Source: an uncultured Collinsella sp.
GTDB lineage: Bacteria > Actinomycetota > Coriobacteriia > Coriobacteriales > Coriobacteriaceae
Direction of reading: 5' to 3'
Assembly: GCA_902495945.1 (NCBI GenBank)
Contig: CABUZD010000016.1
Coordinates: 1-22,752 of the forward strand
Length of the DNA: 22,752 nucleotides
Part shown: one piece after another, positions 1 to 7,528 of the stretch
Layout: every line of letters begins with the position of its first letter
Numbering within the stretch: the first letter of the stretch is position 1
Notes under the pieces: generated by a model
Databases searched by the model: none
Told to the model about the DNA's origin: nothing
Seen by the model: the letters and a program-made list of their open reading frames with translations, nothing else
Program-made: the position numbers and the translations under genes

Positions 1-798
1 GACGGCACTCGATACTAAGTATTGGTGAGCCTTGGCAATCTCGGCGATGACGGGGGCTGCTGCTGCGAGCCAGCCCAAACGCCAACCGGTCATGGCCCAG
101 GGCTTGGAGAAGCTCTCGATGACGACCGTCTGCTCGCGCAGCTCCGGGTGTCGCTGGGCGAAGCGCTCGTAGCCATCCACATAGACGAGGCGGTTGTATA
201 CGTCGTCGCAGACCACGTAGATGCCCGCCTGCTCTGCCACGTGTGCCACGGCGTCGAGTGATGCCGCGTTGAGGATGCAACCCGTAGGATTGTTGGGCGT
301 GCAGATGACGATGGCCTTGGTCGCCGGCGTCACGCAAGCACGAAGTGCGTCCTCGTCAATCTGGAATTGCGCAGGCTCCGTATCCAAAAAGACCGCTTTG
401 GCGTGATTGGCCACGACGATGCTCTCGTACAAACCAAAAGCCGGCGTGGGAATAATGACCTCGTCGCCGGGATTGAGCATGGCCATAAACGTAGCCGACA
501 GGGCCTCGGTCGCGCCGTCGGTCAGAATGACCTCGTCGGCCGAAAACGTAAGGCCCTCGTCCCCCATGTAGGCAGATAACGCCTCGCGCAGGGCGGGGCG
601 ACCGTTGTTAGGCGGATAGTGCGTGTCACCGCGGTCCAGTGCGGCGGTCACCTCGGCGCTAATCACATCGGGCGTGGGAAAATCGGGCTCGCCAAGCGCA
701 AGCGCGATGCACCCCGGGTACTGGGAGGCGAGCGCGTTGATCCGGCGGATACCGGAGGGCTTGAGCGTGGCAAGCGAGGTATTCATGGGCAGACGCAT
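1..798 (-). CDS. class I/II PLP-dependent aminotransferase (3' end cut by window edge)
   Basis: Fold-type I aminotransferase of the aspartate aminotransferase family, which moves an amino group between an amino acid and a 2-oxo acid in the cytoplasm. The first 266 residues are present and no stop is reached. Visible landmarks are the early LGEPDF motif (35-40), CTPNNPTG (166-173), Asp198 and Tyr201 in CDDVY (PLP contacts), SFSKPWAMTGWRLGW with the Schiff-base lysine at 232, and Arg240. The ATG at 798 is preceded by AAAGGA at a good distance, and an in-frame Met at residue 5 is less well placed. The gene is divergent from the small protein at 892, with a 93-bp gap. The substrate cannot be fixed: aspartate, aromatic or N-acetyl-diaminopimelate-type enzymes all share these motifs. 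The family call is firm; the exact reaction is open. Confidence 0.93.
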   Translation of the reverse strand, partial: MRLPMNTSLATLKPSGIRRINALASQYPGCIALALGEPDFPTPDVISAEVTAALDRGDTHYPPNNGRPALREALSAYMGDEGLTFSADEVILTDGATEALSATFMAMLNPGDEVIIPTPAFGLYESIVVANHAKAVFLDTEPAQFQIDEDALRACVTPATKAIVICTPNNPTGCILNAASLDAVAHVAEQAGIYVVCDDVYNRLVYVDGYERFAQRHPELREQTVVIESFSKPWAMTGWRLGWLAAAAPVIAEIAKAHQYLVSSAV

Positions 799-891
799 GA
801 CGTTCCTTTCGTAAGGGTTGCACTAGGATAGCGCGGCGGGGCGCCGCCGGACGGTGTAACCTAAACGGAAACGAGCCGGAAAGGAGGCAGC

Positions 892-1554
892 ATGGAGTCG
901 ACCGCGCGCGACGATGTACCAAAAACGCTGCAAACCATTGCGTATATCAGTATTCCCAATAGCGCCGATCTTGATTTTTTGCTCTGGGACCTGCAGGATG
1001 CCATCGCCGCCTATGCCCAGCTTTCCGGCACCGTACTCCCCCACCCGGTTGACTTGAAGGCGGATAATGCCGACGGCGTTGCCGATGGCATCGTGCTGGC
1101 CATTGAAGATGTGGCTGGCGGTGAGACGTTGACAGCCATCGAGCAGGCGCTTGAGCGCTTTGGAGGTACGGGAACGCGCGTCTATGCCGCGATTCGAGCC
1201 GCACAAGAGGGCACTGAGCGGGCGCGTGGGACCGCCGTTCTCCTGCGCAAAGCATGTGAGCGCCATGACCAATTGTGGTGTGGCGGCGTTGCCATCTGCG
1301 CCGGCAGCGGCATCGCAGCGCTTCGCCATTCCCCACGCATGGGCCTCTTGCGCCGACCATTTTCGGAAGCGATGGATAAGCTTGTGGGCGCTGTGCGCAT
1401 GGGCTGCTCCGTCGAGCATGCACAGCGACTTGGCGGCGGCAATGCCGCCAACGTCGACGCCGACGGCATGGTTTGCGCCGAGCCAGCCGTGCCTGCGCCG
1501 ATCTGGCGAGGCGTTCTGAAACGTCTGGGCGCCCACGCTCAAACAAAAATCTAA
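892..1554 (+). CDS. hypothetical protein, possible degenerate flavodoxin-like fold
   Basis: A 220-residue protein that I cannot assign firmly. The ATG follows a near-perfect GGAAAGGAGG ribosome binding site, so it is very likely translated. Two hydrophobic beta-strand-like stretches stand out: DGIVLAIEDV (about 66-75) and TRVYAAI (about 93-99). They are followed by a cysteine-containing helix-strand segment, CERHDQLWCGGVAICAGSG, and then SPRMGLLRRPFSEAMDKLV. That order resembles the C-terminal half of small flavodoxin or NADPH-dependent FMN reductase-like proteins in Gram-positive bacteria, but the N-terminal phosphate-binding loop is not evident. There is no signal peptide or membrane segment. 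It ends tail to tail with the DNA glycosylase gene, with one base between the two stop codons and no hairpin terminator seen. The function is unassigned; the fold is inference. Confidence 0.8.
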   Translation: MESTARDDVPKTLQTIAYISIPNSADLDFLLWDLQDAIAAYAQLSGTVLPHPVDLKADNADGVADGIVLAIEDVAGGETLTAIEQALERFGGTGTRVYAAIRAAQEGTERARGTAVLLRKACERHDQLWCGGVAICAGSGIAALRHSPRMGLLRRPFSEAMDKLVGAVRMGCSVEHAQRLGGGNAANVDADGMVCAEPAVPAPIWRGVLKRLGAHAQTKI

Positions 1555-1555
1555 A

Positions 1556-2119
1556 TTAAATAACAGCCCAGTCAACGGCTTCGTGCCAACGCTCAACAAG
1601 ACGCTCCAGACGCCAGGCGGCATTGGCGGGACTTGTCGAGGGCAGGACGATGGCAGGCAGCCCCGTCCGATCTTGCAAGTAGCGTTTGTAGAGTCGCCCT
1701 GCCGTACCGCCGTTACAGACAACGACCTCGATCGACGCGGCATCGGTAATGCGCTCGATATGTGCCGGCACAACGTTGCGGATGCTCGCGTCGCTCGAGC
1801 CCTTAATGTCGCAGCTCTCGATTGCATCCCACAGGGCAACGCCGTCGTTCAGCAGCATGGCCCGCTTGGCGGCAATGGAGGCATCGAGCGTCGCGAGCTC
1901 ACCGCTTGCCAAAGGATCGCCCTCGTTGGGCGGCACAGGCATACCGAGGCACGTGGCCATCACACGCCAAAAGCGATTCTGAGGGTTGCCGTAATAAAAG
2001 GCATTGGCGCGCGAAAGCACCGAGGGAAACGACCCGAGCACCAAAACGCGCGAGTGCTCGTCAAACACGGGCTCAAACCCATGCTCAATATGTTGATAGC
2101 CCTCGTCAGACACGGCCAT
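1556..2119 (-). CDS. DNA glycosylase, uracil-DNA glycosylase family 6 (hypoxanthine/deoxyinosine type)
   Basis: A 187-residue enzyme of the uracil-DNA glycosylase superfamily. It resembles the DNA-deoxyinosine glycosylase group (family 6), which removes deaminated bases, mainly hypoxanthine, to start base excision repair. Motifs seen are VLGSFPS (27-33), FYYGNPQNRFW (41-51) in the active-site region, NDGVALWDAI (91-100), and the DNA-intercalating loop LPSTSPANA (159-167). The length matches the family. The start lies only three bases after the stop of the upstream glycosidase gene, so the two are probably translationally coupled. The Shine-Dalgarno sequence inside the end of that gene (GAGAG) is weak. 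G:T/U-specific Mug enzymes are the alternative, but FYYGNPQNRFW favours the hypoxanthine group. Confidence 0.88.
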   Translation of the reverse strand: MAVSDEGYQHIEHGFEPVFDEHSRVLVLGSFPSVLSRANAFYYGNPQNRFWRVMATCLGMPVPPNEGDPLASGELATLDASIAAKRAMLLNDGVALWDAIESCDIKGSSDASIRNVVPAHIERITDAASIEVVVCNGGTAGRLYKRYLQDRTGLPAIVLPSTSPANAAWRLERLVERWHEAVDWAVI

Positions 2120-2122
2120 GGG

Positions 2123-3499
2123 CTAGGCTCTCAACAGATAGCGCACCTCGTAGGGTGCAAGCTCAAGGGTACCCGTCAGCTCGACCGTGGGCGCATCGTC
2201 GGCAAGCAGGTCGACGAAGGAGCCGTTGAGTTCGCCGGCGCCAAAGGTGTAAGGCTCACCCACGGCATTCACCGCCACGAGTACCGTCGCGCCGTCACAG
2301 GCGCGCTCGAACAGCAGCTGCTTGTTCTGGATCACCACGTTGCGATAGGCACCGTAGTTGAGAGCACGGGCAGCCGCGTCGTCGGCCGAGCGAAGGTGTG
2401 CGAGTTGCGTGATGAACGCCGTCAGCTCGTTGGGCGCAGGCTCATCGAGCGCAGGGCGCAGCGCCCAGTCGCCATCGGAGCCGCCCTTTTCGCCAGCAAT
2501 TCCCCACTCGCTGCCATAGTAGACGCACGGGATGCCTGGCATGCCAAAGAGCATACCGTAGGCGGGACGCAGACACGACTTGTCGGTGAGGATACTTGCC
2601 AGGCGCGGCACATCGTGGTTGTCGACAAACGACAGCAGATGTTTGCCGCGGTAGATGCACCACGGATCGCCGCCAAACTGGCGGTGCAGCGAGTGCGCGA
2701 TCTCGAACATGTTGACCGAGTTAAAGCTGGAATACAGGCCCTTGTAGCACTCGTAATTGGTGCAGGAGTCGAGCATCTCGTCGTTGACGATTTGGTTGTA
2801 GTCGCCGTGGAGCGTCTCGCCGATGAGCGCAAAGTCGGGCTTGAGCTCACGGGCAAAGGCGTGCAGGCGGCGCATGAAGTCGCGGTCGAGCATATAGGCA
2901 ACGTCCAGGCGCAGGCCGTCGACGCCAAAGACGTCGGCCCAACGGCGCACGGACTCGAGCAGGTAATCGACCACAGCAGGATTTTGCAGGTTGAGCTTCA
3001 CAAGCTCAAAATGGCCTTCCCAGCCCTCGTACCAAAAGCCGTCGCCATAGCAGGAATCGCCGTCAAAGCTAATGTGGAACCAGTCCTTGTAGGGCGAGTC
3101 CCACTTGCGCTCCTGCACATCGCGGAAGGCCCAAAAACCGCGGCCGACGTGGTTGAAGACGGCATCGAGCACCACGCGGATGCCATGGGCATGCAGCGTG
3201 TCGCATACGGCGGCAAAGTCGGCGTCCCCACCCAGGCGGCGGTCGATGTGGCGCAGGCTGCGTGTATCGTAGCCGTGGCTATCAGATTCGAGCGGCGGGT
3301 TGATGAGCACAGCGCCAACGCCGAGTTCCTGCAGGTAGTCGGCCCATTGGGCGATCTTCATGATGGGCGCGTCGGGGTTTGGCGCGGCGTTGACAGCCTG
3401 GGCGAGCTCATCCTCGGCAACGGGCGCGGCGTTTTCGCGTGGAGCTCCACAAAAGCCCAGCGGATAGATCTGATAGAACGTCGTCTCGTATGCCCACAT
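2123..3499 (-). CDS. GH13 alpha-amylase family glycosidase, cytoplasmic
   Basis: A 458-residue glycoside hydrolase family 13 enzyme. It acts by a retaining mechanism on alpha-glucosidic bonds of maltodextrin-like sugars. The conserved regions are clear: DAVFNHVGR (112-120), GLRLDVAYML with the nucleophile Asp199, ALIGETLHGDY with the acid/base Glu228, and FVDNHDVPR with the stabilising Asp296. The barrel is followed by a short C-terminal beta domain. There is no signal peptide and no N-terminal carbohydrate-binding domain, so it probably works inside the cell on imported oligosaccharides. It is shorter than typical neopullulanase/cyclomaltodextrinase proteins, which carry an extra N-terminal domain. 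The start is supported by GGGAGG five bases before the ATG. It lies just upstream of the DNA glycosylase in an apparent two-gene operon. Exact bond specificity is unknown. Confidence 0.93.
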   Translation of the reverse strand: MWAYETTFYQIYPLGFCGAPRENAAPVAEDELAQAVNAAPNPDAPIMKIAQWADYLQELGVGAVLINPPLESDSHGYDTRSLRHIDRRLGGDADFAAVCDTLHAHGIRVVLDAVFNHVGRGFWAFRDVQERKWDSPYKDWFHISFDGDSCYGDGFWYEGWEGHFELVKLNLQNPAVVDYLLESVRRWADVFGVDGLRLDVAYMLDRDFMRRLHAFARELKPDFALIGETLHGDYNQIVNDEMLDSCTNYECYKGLYSSFNSVNMFEIAHSLHRQFGGDPWCIYRGKHLLSFVDNHDVPRLASILTDKSCLRPAYGMLFGMPGIPCVYYGSEWGIAGEKGGSDGDWALRPALDEPAPNELTAFITQLAHLRSADDAAARALNYGAYRNVVIQNKQLLFERACDGATVLVAVNAVGEPYTFGAGELNGSFVDLLADDAPTVELTGTLELAPYEVRYLLRA

Positions 3500-3570
3500 A
3501 GCAACCTCCCGGTAAGCTCAACACAACGACATCCATTGTATGCCCGGCTTGTATCCTCTTCCCCAAAATA

Positions 3571-3637
3571 AGTTGCGGTGGAATAGTTCCTGCCTGGGCC
3601 TTCAGAGGCCTTAAACAGGAACTATTCCACCTCAACT
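3571..3637. repeat. long hairpin repeat, copy 1 (likely doubles as a terminator)
   Basis: An inverted repeat whose arms include GGTGGAATAGTTCCTG (3577-3592) and its exact complement at 3616-3631. Beyond a single mismatch the arms extend outward through AGTTG at 3571-3575 and CAACT at 3633-3637, giving a stem of about 22 positions. The loop carries a nested hairpin, GGCCT with AGGCC. The element lies 15 bases past the stop of the SotB gene. Read on the minus strand, the stem is followed by AACTTATTTTGG, a T-rich tail consistent with an intrinsic terminator. A closely related copy lies at 11734-11800, also directly 3' of a minus-strand gene. Confidence 0.85.
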
Positions 3638-3652
3638 GATGAGGGGACGTGA

Positions 3653-4849
3653 TTAGGCGACGGATTTGGCACGGCGTATGGCCGGGAACAGCACGGTGAC
3701 GGCAAGGATGACGCCCACGACGGCAATCGCCCCGCCCACGAAGCCGATCCAAGCGATACCGGGACCCGAAACCACGGTGCCGCCGATTGCGGTGCCCGTG
3801 CCGATACCCAGATTGAACAGGCCCGAGAAGATCGACATGGCGACGGCCGACGAATCCGCCGGCGTGTACTTGATGAGCTCGGCTTGGAACGCCACATTGA
3901 AGGCCGTGGCGCAGCAGCCCCATAGCGCGCACACAGCGAGAACCGCAGCGAGCGACGATGCGGCCGAACCCATGAGCAGCAGGGCCGCCGGCACGCCGGA
4001 GAGCGTGATAGCCAAGAACGGGAAGCGGTGCCCGTCGAACAGGCGGCCAAACAGCCAGCTGCCCACCAGACCGGAGCAGCCAAACGCCGTCAGCGTCATG
4101 GTGATGGCGCCCGCGTCGACGTGCGCGACCTGCGCCAGGAACGGCTCGATATAGCTGTAACCCGCGTAGTAGCCGGTCGCCATGAACACCGTGACCGCGT
4201 AGAGCGCGATAAGGAACGGGTTCTTGAGCAGCTCGGGCAGCTGCTTAACGGTAAAGCGCCCACCCGCCGGCATGGCCGGGAACACCGCTGCCTGGTACAC
4301 CACCGCGGCGGCAGAAAAGGCCCCGACCACGGCAAACGTCATGCGCCAGCCCACGGCCAGGCCGATGGCGCGGCCGATCGGCAGGCCAAAGATCTGTGCG
4401 ATGGACGAGCCCGTAGCGATCATGCTGATGGCAAGCGCCCCGTGACGGGTGTCGACCAGGCGCGAGGCCATGATCGAGGCGACCGACCAGAACACGGCAT
4501 GTGCGCAAGCGACCACCAGGCGCGCACAGACCAGGATGGGATATGTCGGTGCCACAGCGGACAGGAACTGACCCAGAGAAAACACGGCGAGCACGCCGAG
4601 CAGCATCCGCTTGAACTCAAAGCGCGAGGCAAACACCATGAGTGGCAGCGACAGCAGCATGACGCCCCAAGCATAGACCGAGATCATGATGCCTGCCTGG
4701 GCCTCGGTGAGCGAGAACGACGCGGCGATATCAGTCAGAAGGCCGATGGGCATAAACTCCGACGTGTTGAACACGAACGCACAGCAGGTGAGCCCGACGA
4801 GCGGGAGCCACTGCCTGAGCGTGATGCCGTCTTGCCTTGCCTGACTCAT
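3653..4849 (-). CDS. sotB: MFS sugar efflux transporter, SotB/YdeA type
   Basis: A 398-residue major facilitator superfamily exporter with about twelve hydrophobic segments. The stretch around NTSEFMPIGLLTDIA (about 29-43) and the following GIMISVYAWGVMLLSLPLMV are characteristic of the SotB/AraJ group of DHA1-type proton-driven exporters. Those proteins expel sugars, IPTG-like compounds and sometimes drugs. Further matches are FAHAIFWS-like AHAVFWSVAS, GLPIGR and YSYIEPFL. The longest frame begins at a TTG at 4864, but the ATG at 4849 has GGAG nine bases upstream and is preferred. A promoter with TATAAT lies just upstream. The hairpin repeat at 3571 probably ends the transcript. The neighbouring glycosidase suggests a sugar-related role, though that is inference. 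Confidence 0.88.
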   Translation of the reverse strand: MSQARQDGITLRQWLPLVGLTCCAFVFNTSEFMPIGLLTDIAASFSLTEAQAGIMISVYAWGVMLLSLPLMVFASRFEFKRMLLGVLAVFSLGQFLSAVAPTYPILVCARLVVACAHAVFWSVASIMASRLVDTRHGALAISMIATGSSIAQIFGLPIGRAIGLAVGWRMTFAVVGAFSAAAVVYQAAVFPAMPAGGRFTVKQLPELLKNPFLIALYAVTVFMATGYYAGYSYIEPFLAQVAHVDAGAITMTLTAFGCSGLVGSWLFGRLFDGHRFPFLAITLSGVPAALLLMGSAASSLAAVLAVCALWGCCATAFNVAFQAELIKYTPADSSAVAMSIFSGLFNLGIGTGTAIGGTVVSGPGIAWIGFVGGAIAVVGVILAVTVLFPAIRRAKSVA

Positions 4850-4882
4850 ATATAACGTCTCCAATCATTTTGAGCGGAGGCG

Positions 4883-4912
4883 ATTATATAGCAACGGCCC
4901 CGCATCCGTCAG
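4883..4912 (-). promoter_or_regulatory. sigma-70 type promoter for the SotB gene
   Basis: On the minus strand, CTGACG (4912-4907) is followed after 18 bases by a perfect TATAAT (4888-4883), about 35 bases before the chosen start codon. The -35 box falls in the loop of the hairpin that ends the feoAB transcript. Confidence 0.55.
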
Positions 4913-4928
4913 CAACAAATGCGGGGCC
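4896..4928 (-). terminator. hairpin terminator after feoAB
   Basis: A perfect 10-bp inverted repeat, GGCCCCGCAT (4896-4905) and ATGCGGGGCC (4919-4928), lies 42 bases past the feoAB stop. The minus-strand tail, GTTGCTATATAATC, is only modestly T-rich, so it may be a weak or Rho-assisted terminator. Confidence 0.6.
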
Positions 4929-4970
4929 GAAAACAATTCGATACACAGAGGTCGCGCCGTCAATAAAAAA

Positions 4971-7331
4971 CTAAGCCAACCCCAGCAATATGCCCGCCGA
5001 ATGCACGACAAACGCCACGATCCAGGCGACCGTCACTTGAAACGCGAACACGGCAACGGCGTAGCGCGCGCCCAGCTCGCTCTTGACGGCGCCGATGGCT
5101 GCCACACAGGGCGGGTACAGCAGCGTAAAGACCAGGAACACGTAAGCAGTAAACGGCGAAAACATGGTCGACAGCGCCGCGGGTGACGTTGCACCCAAAA
5201 GCACCGTGAGGGTCGAGATGACACTCTCCTTGGCGATAAGTCCGGTGACGAGCGCCGTGGATGCACGCCAGTCGCCAAACCCAAGCGGCGTCAGCGCCGG
5301 CGCGATGATGCTGCCGAGGCCCGCAAGCAAACTCTGCGACTGATCGGCGACCACATTAAAGCGGATGTCGAACGTCTGAAGGAACCAGATGACCACGGTA
5401 GCGGCAAAGATAATGGTAAAGGCCTTGGTAATAAAGTCTTTGGCCTTATCCCATGCCAGCATCACCGTCGTCTTGACGCTCGGCAGGCGGTAATTGGGGA
5501 GCTCCATGATAAACGGCACCGGGTCGCCCTTAAATGCCGTGCGGTTGAGCACCAAAGCCGCGATGCAACCGACCGCAATGCCAATCAGATAGAGCGAGAC
5601 CATGGCGGGAACCGTCGCCTGCGGGAAAAACGCCCCGCACAGCAGGCCGTAGACCGGCAACTTGGCCGAACAGCTCATGAACGGCGTGAGCATGACCGTC
5701 ATCTTGCGGTCGTGCTCGGATGGGAGCGTACGGGTCGACATGATAGCCGGCACGGTGCAGCCAAAACCGACGAGCATGGGCACAAAGCTGCGGCCCGACA
5801 GGCCAAAACGACGCAGCACCTTATCCATGACAAAGGCCACGCGCGCCATGTAGCCCGAGTCTTCCAGAATGGAGAGGAACAAGAAGAGCACGACGATAAT
5901 CGGTAGGAAGGTCAGCACGCTGCCCACACCCGTAAGCACGCCGTCGACAGCCAGCGAGCGCACCACGTCGTTGGTGCCGAACGCCTTGAGGCCCGCATCG
6001 GCCGAGGCGATGACGGCAGCGATGCCGTCCTCCATGAGTCCCTGCAACGCCGCGCCGATCACGCCAAACGTCAGCCAAAAGACGAGGCCCATGATCACCA
6101 GGAACGCCGGAATGGCTGTGTAACGACCTGTCAGGATGCGGTCGATCTTGACGGAGCGCACGTGCTCGCGGCTCTCGTGCGGCTTGACGACGCAACGCCC
6201 ACACACGTCGCCGATAAAGCTAAAGCGCATATCGGCCAGCGCGGACAGGCGGTCGGTGCCGGCCTCGCCCTCCATCTGGGTAATGATGTGCTCGATGGCG
6301 TCGAGCTCGTTGCGATCCAGGTGAAGCGCCTCGGTCACCAGCTCGTCGCCCTCAACCAGCTTGGTCGCCGCAAAACGCACGGGAATGTGCGCCGTCGCGG
6401 CATGGTCCTCGATAAGGTTGGCGATGCCGTGGATGCAGCGATGCAGTGCGCCGCCGTCTGGGCCATCAGGTGCGCAGAAGTCCAGGCGGCCGGGACGCTC
6501 GCGGAAACGCGCCACATGCAAGGCATGGTCCACCAGCTCGCCGATACCCTCGTTGCGGGCAGCGCTAATGGGGACGACCGGCACGCCCAACAGACTCTCG
6601 AGCAGGTTGACGTCAATGGTGCCGCCGTTGGTCGTCACCTCGTCCATCATGTTGAGCGCGATGGCCATGGGGCGGTCGAGCTCCATAAGCTGCAGCGTCA
6701 GGTACAGATTGCGCTCAATGTTGGTGGCGTCGATGATATCGATGATGGCGTCCGGGCGCTCGTCGAGGATGAACTGACGGCTCACGACCTCTTCGCCTGT
6801 GTACGGCGACAGGGAGTAAATACCGGGCAGGTCGGTAACGCTCGCCTCGGGGTGGTTACGGATGGTGCCGTCCTTGCGGTCGACCGTCACGCCGGGAAAG
6901 TTGCCGACGTGCTGGTTGGAGCCCGTAAGCTGGTTGAACAGGGTGGTCTTGCCGCAGTTTTGGTTGCCGGCGAGGGCAAAATGCAGGGGCGCGCCCTCGG
7001 GCACGGCCGTCTTTGCCGCACGGGGCGAATACGTCCCCTCGCCGAGTGCCGGGTGCTCCGTCGTGCCGATTGCGGCGTTAGCGCGCGGGCCCGTATCTGT
7101 GTCGTGAACATCTACGAGCTCAATGCGAGCAGCATCGTCCTTGCGCAGCGTCAACTCGTAGCCGCGTAGGCGAATCTCGAGTGGGTCGCCCATGGGGGCG
7201 TACTTCATCATGGTGACTTCGGTGCCCGGCGTTAGGCCCATGTCCAAAATATGCTGACGAAGCGCCTGGTCGTCTGATGTCACCGATGCGACAACGGCGT
7301 CCTTTCCAATCTCGAGCGTATCGAGCTTCAC
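4971..7331 (-). CDS. feoB: FeoA-FeoB fusion, ferrous iron transporter
   Basis: A 786-residue inner-membrane Fe(II) importer with a FeoA (SH3-like) domain at about 1-73 joined by a 40-residue linker to FeoB. The G domain shows G1 GNQNCGKTT (122-130), FPGVTVDRKDG, G3 DLPG (167-170), G4 NMMD (227-230) and G5 SAA (256-258). The membrane part carries both Gate motifs, GCTVPAIMSTR and SCSAKLPVY, and the late YPPCVAAIGAVKSELG. The longest frame starts much further upstream. The GTG at 7331 is preferred because GGGGGAGG lies just upstream and FeoA homology begins immediately after. An in-frame ATG at 7383 lacks these features and overlaps the operator region. No separate FeoC is seen. The upstream tandem palindromes suggest metal-responsive repression. 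Confidence 0.95.
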   Translation of the reverse strand: MKLDTLEIGKDAVVASVTSDDQALRQHILDMGLTPGTEVTMMKYAPMGDPLEIRLRGYELTLRKDDAARIELVDVHDTDTGPRANAAIGTTEHPALGEGTYSPRAAKTAVPEGAPLHFALAGNQNCGKTTLFNQLTGSNQHVGNFPGVTVDRKDGTIRNHPEASVTDLPGIYSLSPYTGEEVVSRQFILDERPDAIIDIIDATNIERNLYLTLQLMELDRPMAIALNMMDEVTTNGGTIDVNLLESLLGVPVVPISAARNEGIGELVDHALHVARFRERPGRLDFCAPDGPDGGALHRCIHGIANLIEDHAATAHIPVRFAATKLVEGDELVTEALHLDRNELDAIEHIITQMEGEAGTDRLSALADMRFSFIGDVCGRCVVKPHESREHVRSVKIDRILTGRYTAIPAFLVIMGLVFWLTFGVIGAALQGLMEDGIAAVIASADAGLKAFGTNDVVRSLAVDGVLTGVGSVLTFLPIIVVLFLFLSILEDSGYMARVAFVMDKVLRRFGLSGRSFVPMLVGFGCTVPAIMSTRTLPSEHDRKMTVMLTPFMSCSAKLPVYGLLCGAFFPQATVPAMVSLYLIGIAVGCIAALVLNRTAFKGDPVPFIMELPNYRLPSVKTTVMLAWDKAKDFITKAFTIIFAATVVIWFLQTFDIRFNVVADQSQSLLAGLGSIIAPALTPLGFGDWRASTALVTGLIAKESVISTLTVLLGATSPAALSTMFSPFTAYVFLVFTLLYPPCVAAIGAVKSELGARYAVAVFAFQVTVAWIVAFVVHSAGILLGLA

Positions 7332-7373
7332 GTCCGTGTTCCTCCCCCGGCGCCCACAGGGCGTTGCATTTAT

Positions 7374-7389
7374 GTTTACCATGGCTAAC
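7374..7389. promoter_or_regulatory. operator-like palindrome, promoter-distal copy, feoAB leader
   Basis: GTTTACCATGGCTAAC is a 16-bp imperfect palindrome centred on CCATGG, with 6 of 8 pairs matching. It lies one base from a second copy and about 25 bases downstream of the presumed transcription start. Its placement suits a repressor blocking feoAB. DtxR/IdeR-type iron regulators bind related GTTAGSCTAAC-like sites, but the assignment is inference. Confidence 0.5.
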
Positions 7390-7390
7390 C

Positions 7391-7406
7391 GTTTGCCATG
7401 GCTAAC
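7391..7406. promoter_or_regulatory. operator-like palindrome, promoter-proximal copy, feoAB leader
   Basis: GTTTGCCATGGCTAAC has 7 of 8 palindromic pairs matching and is the better of the two tandem sites. Both copies share CCATGGCTAACC exactly and are spaced 17 bp centre to centre, so two dimers could bind close to the same face of the helix. Confidence 0.55.
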
Positions 7407-7420
7407 CAATTTATCCATGC

Positions 7421-7450
7421 ATGATAGCGCGAACATACAACGATGTTCAA
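7421..7450 (-). promoter_or_regulatory. promoter for feoAB
   Basis: On the minus strand, TTGAAC (7450-7445) is followed after 18 bases by TATCAT (7426-7421). Transcription would start near 7414, directly upstream of the two palindromic operator candidates and about 80 bases before the GTG start. Confidence 0.6.
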
Positions 7451-7528
7451 TCGACAGATTGTTGCAAGGGGGGCAGGTTGCTTTTCGCAAATAGACAGGA
7501 TGCGGAGCAACGAGGCGCGAGGGGGTCC

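Noticed and set aside
1583..3571. Plus-strand 662-residue open frame opposite the glycosidase and DNA glycosylase genes
   Set aside because: It is antisense to two genes with intact catalytic motifs, has no ribosome binding site and shows no recognisable domain; long shadow frames are expected in GC-rich DNA.
4850..4864. TTG start adding five residues to the SotB protein
   Set aside because: The TTG overlaps the GGAG that serves the ATG at 4849; the ATG has the proper spacing.
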